Made by a program: the position numbers and the translations under genes. From NCBI RefSeq assembly GCF_001553785.1, contig NZ_LOJP01000001.1, positions 1,650,105 through 1,714,104 on the forward strand: 64,000 bases of DNA, read 5' to 3'. Below the pieces are notes generated by a model. It was not told where the DNA came from. It saw nothing but the letters and a program-made list of their open reading frames with translations, and searched no databases. Every line of letters begins with the position of its first letter. Positions within the stretch are counted from its first letter, which is position 1. Shown one piece after another: positions 60,152-64,000 of the stretch. This stretch comes from Actinoplanes sp. TFC3. Its GTDB lineage: Bacteria > Actinomycetota > Actinomycetes > Mycobacteriales > Micromonosporaceae.

Positions 60152-61185
60152 CGCACGGCCGCCGCCTCCGGCGCGGCCGCCAGGTGCGGCAGGACTTCGC
60201 TGGCGAACAACGCCAGCGACTCGTCGGCCCCGGCGGCCACCGGGCTGCCGAAGTGGCTCATCACGGAGATGTCGGTGACGCCGCGCCGCTGCCAGTCGAG
60301 CACCTTCTCGCGCAGCAACTCCGGGGGCCCAACGAGCAGCTTGCCGGGGTACAGGTCGTCGAAGCCGTGCGAAGTGAGCGACAGACCGGCGGTGGGCTTG
60401 AAGGACTGCTGCACCCCGGTGAGGTAGGAGTCGACGGCCGGGCGGGCGTGCCGTTCGGCCTCGGCGGTGCTGGTGGCGGCGTACATGAGCTGGTTGGCCA
60501 GGATCCGCGGGGCGGTGCCGTCCGGGTGCCCGGCCGCCTGCCATGCGCTCAGGTACGCCTCGATGGCCGCGTCGACCTCGTCGTCGCTGCGGTTGTACGG
60601 GTTGAGCATCAGCCCGTGCCCGGCTGTGCCCGCGTGCCGGCAACTGTCCAAACTGGTCGACACGGCCAGCCACACGGGCACCCGCGGCTGCGCCGGGCGG
60701 GGCAGCAGGTCGGGCCCGCTGCCATCGCCATCCAGGCGTGGACCGACCGGGCCCGAGCCGCTCAGGTACGCCTCGATGGCCGCCAGCCCGGCGGCGAACC
60801 GGGGGCCGCGCTCGGCCATGTCGACGCCGCGCCCGGCGAACTCCGGGGCAACGAAGCCGCGGCCCACGCCGAGTTCCAGCCGGCCGCCGGACAGCGCGTC
60901 CACCATCGCGAACTCCTCGACGGTGGTCTGCGGGTCGCGCAGCGGCAGGATGGCGGCAGCGGTGCCCAGCCGCAGCGTGTGCGTACGGGCGGCGAGGTGG
61001 GCCAGCAGCACGCCGGCCAGCGGCACGATGCCGCCGTAACGGTTGAAGTGATGCTCGGCGATCCAGAAGCCGTCGAAGCCGTGGGTTTCGGCTGCGCACG
61101 CCAGGGCGACGAGGCGCTCGTATTCCGGTCCGGCAGGTGTCTCCGGGTCGGCGGACAAGGGAATGCTCATGACGTGGAAGCGCAT
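60148..61185 (-). CDS. LLM-class flavin-dependent oxidoreductase
   Basis: The 345-residue protein has a bacterial-luciferase-like fold: THGFDGFWIAEHHFNRYGGI, THTLRLGTAAAILPLRDPQT, EFAMVDALSGGRLELGVGRG and VWLAVSTSLDSCRHAGTAGH with LMLNPYNRSDDEVDAAIEAY. It may use FMN or coenzyme F420 for oxygenation or reduction. It is the first gene of the minus-strand operon. The ATG at 61185 follows GCGGAG. Confidence 0.9.
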   Translation of the reverse strand: MRFHVMSIPLSADPETPAGPEYERLVALACAAETHGFDGFWIAEHHFNRYGGIVPLAGVLLAHLAARTHTLRLGTAAAILPLRDPQTTVEEFAMVDALSGGRLELGVGRGFVAPEFAGRGVDMAERGPRFAAGLAAIEAYLSGSGPVGPRLDGDGSGPDLLPRPAQPRVPVWLAVSTSLDSCRHAGTAGHGLMLNPYNRSDDEVDAAIEAYLSAWQAAGHPDGTAPRILANQLMYAATSTAEAERHARPAVDSYLTGVQQSFKPTAGLSLTSHGFDDLYPGKLLVGPPELLREKVLDWQRRGVTDISVMSHFGSPVAAGADESLALFASEVLPHLAAAPEAAAVR

Positions 61186-61660
61186 GCGAACTCCGCGGGG
61201 GAAAGTGATGCGAAGGCGACCCGCCATCGCGGGTAATGCCGAGTGCGGAAAACCGCAGAAGCGCGGACCCGAAACGTCGGCGATAGAGCCAACGGGACTC
61301 TAAGCGCACCAATCTCGATTGAGCAACTGCGATCCCTCGAAAAGTTCATGAGACTTACTCACGAATTAACGCGGGCGTCGGTCCACTGTGCAGTGGCGCA
61401 CCCCCCATGATCAGGAGATTTGCCTTTTGGGGCAGGTCAGAGGGTGTATCCCGCTCATGCACGTTCGTTCGTTCCGGTGTGTACAGTCGCGCACACAAAC
61501 CGATCGCCGAGCGTTGCCGGCGGCCCCGGCGTCATAAGCTTCGGCCCGTTGTTAACACCTGTAACTGTCGCTTGGCGCATAGACGGCCGCCGTTGCCGAA
61601 CGGTGTCCCGGCGATTGCTGTGGCCAGCGGTGGGCCGGGTGCAGCTCGTTGAGGAGGGTC
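61186..61660. other. Divergent promoter region of the biosynthetic cluster
   Basis: The 475-bp stretch between the two divergent transcription units holds no convincing gene. It contains the palindrome CAATC-TC-GATTG at 61310-61321 and AT-richer patches (GAGACTTACTCACGAATTAA near 61349-61368 and TTGTTAACACCTGTAACTG near 61551) that could be promoter elements. A GTGTGTACAGTCGCGCACAC stretch near 61479-61498 has imperfect symmetry. A pathway regulator is not encoded nearby. Confidence 0.5.
61310..61321. promoter_or_regulatory. Palindrome CAATC-TC-GATTG in the divergent region
   Basis: A 5-bp inverted repeat with a 2-bp spacer, 125 bp upstream of the LLM start. It is a weak operator candidate and could be chance. 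Confidence 0.3.
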
Positions 61661-62101
61661 ATGCCCGTCGTAGAAGAAACCCTGGTCATCGCCGCTCGGG
61701 CCGATGATGCCTGGGCCACGGTGACCGACGTTGAGGCCTACCCTGAGGCCACGCAGATCGTGCGCTCGGTGCGGATCATCGAGCACTTGGACGCCAGTCA
61801 GCGGCTCGCGGAATGGTCGGTGCTGCTGCGCGGGTCGGTTCTGCAGTGGGTGGAGAAGGAGATGCTCGACCACGATCGCCGGGTCGTCACGTTCTCCCAG
61901 GAGAGCGGCGACATGCAGGCGTTCAATGGCTACTGGTCGGTAGTACCCATTGACGAGGGAAAATGCTCGGTGACGTTGTACGTCGACTTTGAGATTGGTA
62001 TTCCGCTGCTCGCCGACATGCTCAATCCCATCGCCGCCACCGCGTTGCGCGAGAGCGCCCACTCCATGCTTTCCGGCCTCGAACAGCGGGTGCTGCGGTA
62101 A
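61661..62101 (+). CDS. SRPBCC-family (polyketide cyclase/dehydrase-like) protein
   Basis: The 146-residue protein has a START/SRPBCC fold: EETLVIAARADDAWATVTDV, EAYPEATQIVRSVRIIEHLD, GYWSVVPIDEGKCSVTLYVD and DMLNPIAATALRESAHSMLS. This family includes polyketide cyclases, coenzyme Q-binding proteins and lipid-binding proteins. Start at ATG after GAGGAGGG. It is the first gene of the rightward operon and its stop overlaps the next start (TAATG). Confidence 0.85.
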   Translation: MPVVEETLVIAARADDAWATVTDVEAYPEATQIVRSVRIIEHLDASQRLAEWSVLLRGSVLQWVEKEMLDHDRRVVTFSQESGDMQAFNGYWSVVPIDEGKCSVTLYVDFEIGIPLLADMLNPIAATALRESAHSMLSGLEQRVLR

Positions 62102-63099
62102 TGGACGCTGACGTTTCGCGTGGCCATCTGCAGACGTTCCTGGCCCGCCGCGAGCACACCATCGACGACCTCACCGATCAGATTGCCGGCAGCTTCGGCG
62201 AACCCGAGCTCGTGGTCGCCGCCGGCTCGGTGCAGCAGGGCTTCGGCAACGAGGAAAGCGACGTCGACCTGCTGGTGTTCGTCGACGCGCAGGTCACCAA
62301 CATCCCGATCTCCTCGCACGTGCTGGGCCTGCCCGTCGACATCAACTACCTGTCGCTGGACTGGACGCGCTCGGTCGACGAGCTGCTCGCCACCCCCGGC
62401 TACGACGGCGTGCTGGTCAACCGCACCGACTGGAAGGACTCGCTGCGCCGGTTCCAGCGCGTGGGCCGGCTCGCTGTGAGCCTGCCGCTGGCCGGTGACG
62501 ACAAATGGCTGGCGTGGCAGGCGGCCCTGGCCGCCCCGGTCACCGAGTACGCGGTGCACTGGTGGAGCCGAGAGGCCCTGCGTCAGCGGACCGCCGCGCG
62601 GATGCTGCGCGACACCGACCCCCGGCTGGCCGCCCAACGCTACTGTGACGCCGGACTTGCCGCGCTGGAGATCGCCGCCGCGCGGGTCGGTGAGCTGTAC
62701 GTGGGCGCCAAATGGATTCTGGCCAAGCTGCAGCGCAGCGCCGCCCCCGAGCTCAGCGACACCTACCGGTTCCTGACCACCACACCGGTACGCGCCGGCG
62801 AAGCCAAGGGCTACAACGACGCGGTCGAGGACATCCTGCAGAGCCTGCACCCGTTCCCGGCCGACCCTGTGGTGCAGTTCGCGCTGATGCCCGACGTGGA
62901 ACGCAGCGAAATCCGCGGTCGTACCCTGCTGCACCGCTGGGGGACACGCGGCGTGGAAAGCACCGCCGCAGGTTTCGGCGACAGCGGCGACGACCGGGTG
63001 ATCTGGCGCGGGCCCGCCTCGGCCCTGGACGACGAGACGGTCCTGCTCGCCCGGCAAGGGCTGGTCTGGCTGTCCATCACGGACGGAGAACAAGCGTGA
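62101..63099 (+). CDS. Nucleotidyltransferase-domain protein
   Basis: The 332-residue protein has an N-terminal nucleotidyltransferase motif GSVQQGFGNEESDVDLLVFV (GS-x(7)-D-x-D) at about residues 42-62. That motif gives two catalytic Asp residues, and the third Asp may lie in LPVDINYL. The C-terminal region is helical (EYAVHWWSREALRQRTAARM, ALEIAAARVGELYVGAKWIL). It would transfer a nucleotide to a small molecule or protein. The next gene starts inside its stop (GTGA). Confidence 0.85.
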   Translation: MDADVSRGHLQTFLARREHTIDDLTDQIAGSFGEPELVVAAGSVQQGFGNEESDVDLLVFVDAQVTNIPISSHVLGLPVDINYLSLDWTRSVDELLATPGYDGVLVNRTDWKDSLRRFQRVGRLAVSLPLAGDDKWLAWQAALAAPVTEYAVHWWSREALRQRTAARMLRDTDPRLAAQRYCDAGLAALEIAAARVGELYVGAKWILAKLQRSAAPELSDTYRFLTTTPVRAGEAKGYNDAVEDILQSLHPFPADPVVQFALMPDVERSEIRGRTLLHRWGTRGVESTAAGFGDSGDDRVIWRGPASALDDETVLLARQGLVWLSITDGEQA

Positions 63100-63620
63100 G
63101 GGCCACGGCTGTTGACGACGCGCGCCGGTGGATGGCCTTCCACAGCATCGGCACCTATCACCTGCTGATGGACGTGCACGCCAGTGTCGAGGACTTCGTG
63201 GGCGCTGCTCGCGACGCTCGCATCGGGGTGGCCGCCTGGTCCGCGCGCTCGGTGGTGCTGCGCTGCCTGGGTTTGCGCTCGCTGGCCGCCGGCGGCGGGG
63301 TGCCCGACTTTGACGACCCGCTGACCGACCCGTTCGCCGGGCTCAGCGACGAGGTGGTCGAGCAGGGCCTGCAGCTGATCGCGCGCAGCGCTGCGGCCCG
63401 GGACCAGGCCGAGCTTGATGAGGTGACCGAGCAGTTGCTGGCGTACGCCCGTGCCTTCGAACGCGACCTCGGGTTCACCGGAAAGCCGCCGTCGATCCGG
63501 CGCCCCGAGGGTCTCTACCCGGCGCTGCGGCTGGCCCGGGAGGTGCTGCCGCTCAACGAGGCGTCCGGTTACCCCCTCGCGCTGCCGAGCGACTGGATGC
63601 CCCAGAAGAAAGAGGGATGA
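63096..63620 (+). CDS. Unrecognised helical protein
   Basis: The 174-residue protein starts at GTG overlapping the nucleotidyltransferase stop. It reads as mostly helical: ARRWMAFHSIGTYHLLMDVH, FVGAARDARIGVAAWSARSV, SDEVVEQGLQLIARSAAARD, LLAYARAFERDLGFTG. A Pro-rich C-terminus follows. No motif or membrane segment is seen. Coupling with the nucleotidyltransferase and the carrier protein suggests that it assists one of them. Confidence 0.7.
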   Translation: MRATAVDDARRWMAFHSIGTYHLLMDVHASVEDFVGAARDARIGVAAWSARSVVLRCLGLRSLAAGGGVPDFDDPLTDPFAGLSDEVVEQGLQLIARSAAARDQAELDEVTEQLLAYARAFERDLGFTGKPPSIRRPEGLYPALRLAREVLPLNEASGYPLALPSDWMPQKKEG

Positions 63621-63886
63621 GCATGTCCGAGCCCGAGACGATGCAGATCGTGCGCAAGGCGATCGGCGAGGTCCTCGGCGTCGCACCGGAAACCATTGCC
63701 GGCGGTGACGACCTCGTCGACAGCTACAACGTGGACAGCCTGGAACTCATGGAGATCGGCGTGCGCATCGAGCGGGCCCTCGGGGTGCGCATCGACGTCG
63801 ACCAGATCCGCGACGTACGCACCCCCAACGACGTGGTGGCCTACGTCGCCACGCTGCCCAGCGCCCCGCACGGGGTGAAGGCATGA
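63617..63886 (+). CDS. Acyl carrier protein
   Basis: The 89-residue protein has the acyl carrier fold with the phosphopantetheine attachment Ser in YNVDSLELMEIGVRIERALG. The first helix is QIVRKAIGEVLGVAPETI, followed by DQIRDVRTPNDVVAYVATL. The start at 63617 overlaps the previous stop (ATGA); a second in-frame ATG is at 63623. It would carry growing acyl or amino-acyl groups for the ketosynthase that follows. Confidence 0.93.
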   Translation: MSMSEPETMQIVRKAIGEVLGVAPETIAGGDDLVDSYNVDSLELMEIGVRIERALGVRIDVDQIRDVRTPNDVVAYVATLPSAPHGVKA

Positions 63887-64000
63887 GGCGCGTTGTGGTC
63901 ACCGGGCTGGGGGCCAAGACCCCGGCGGGGTTGACCGCCCGGCAGTCGTTCGAGGCGCTGCTGGCCGGCAAGTCCGCCGGTCAGCTCGTCGGTCACCTGG
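63883..64000 (+). CDS. Beta-ketoacyl-ACP synthase (partial, C-terminus outside window)
   Basis: The first 39 residues are visible: RRVVVTGLGAKTPAGLTARQ and SFEALLAGKSAGQLVGHL, the N-terminal strand and helix of FabF-type ketosynthases. The catalytic Cys-His-His are beyond the window, so whether it is a KSalpha or a chain-length factor is unknown. The ATG overlaps the carrier protein stop. This makes the cluster at least partly polyketide- or fatty-acid-like. Confidence 0.88.
   Translation, partial: MRRVVVTGLGAKTPAGLTARQSFEALLAGKSAGQLVGHL

Noticed and set aside
59228..61312. A single 694-residue minus-strand open frame joining the PLP and LLM genes
   Set aside because: The PLP enzyme starts at 60151 with its own ATG overlapping the LLM stop. 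The upstream part of this frame is the shadow of the LLM gene in another frame.

Overview
The window is high-GC actinobacterial chromosome, most likely from the family Micromonosporaceae (Actinoplanes-like). Support comes from the GC-biased codon use, frequent GTG starts, ATGA/GTGA gene overlaps, and the order zinc operon, glyS, dus, dgt, dnaG. No insertion sequence, phage module or CRISPR array was seen. The family assignment is inference from gene content only.

The first 35 kb is mostly housekeeping. It holds a TPP-riboswitch-controlled YkoE-type ECF thiamine transporter (1-2720), a znuACB-smtB-zur zinc operon with a Zur-like box (4831-8170), glyS (9450-10829), a coiled-coil protein with 63-bp DNA repeats, an XdhC-type protein and dus. 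Next come a cluster of roadblock and DUF4388-like proteins (13358-16087), and dgt followed by a dnaG that carries a 328-residue intein inside its zinc ribbon (17828-20665). These are followed by an ABC-2 exporter, a YihY-family protein and a sugar uptake and catabolism block (ROK regulator, ABC transporter, MocA oxidoreductase, EboE-like protein, epimerase; 25107-33898). A tRNA-Asn with its terminator lies at 34492-34613.

The region 34.7-46.4 kb is mixed. It has a relic of an MmyB-type regulator, an LCP protein and a polysaccharide deacetylase for the cell envelope, and an N-terminally truncated class I ribonucleotide reductase beta gene. It also has a secreted hydrolase with EF-hand loops, a GntR regulator with matching operators next to a secreted GH16 glucanase, a CPBP protease, a DUF4874/DUF4832 protein, and a TetR/MFS pair.

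From about 46.3 kb to the right edge lies what looks like a specialised-metabolite gene cluster. Fourteen tightly coupled minus-strand genes (46330-61185) encode an LLM oxidoreductase, a PLP-dependent dehydratase/racemase-type enzyme, an Asp/Glu racemase, a DUF6875 protein, a methyltransferase, a D-Ala-D-Ala-ligase-like enzyme, a second ATP-grasp ligase and an asparagine-synthetase-like enzyme. The same operon also encodes two thymidylate-kinase-like P-loop proteins, an alpha/beta hydrolase, a Baeyer-Villiger-type monooxygenase, an unrecognised protein, and a fusion of HMG-CoA reductase with an aminoglycoside-phosphotransferase-like kinase. Diverging from it are a SRPBCC protein, a nucleotidyltransferase, an unrecognised protein, an acyl carrier protein and the start of a ketosynthase. 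The combination suggests amino-acid ligation joined to carrier-protein chemistry and thioester reduction with phosphorylation. I do not recognise the product; this cluster is the best candidate for an undescribed system here.
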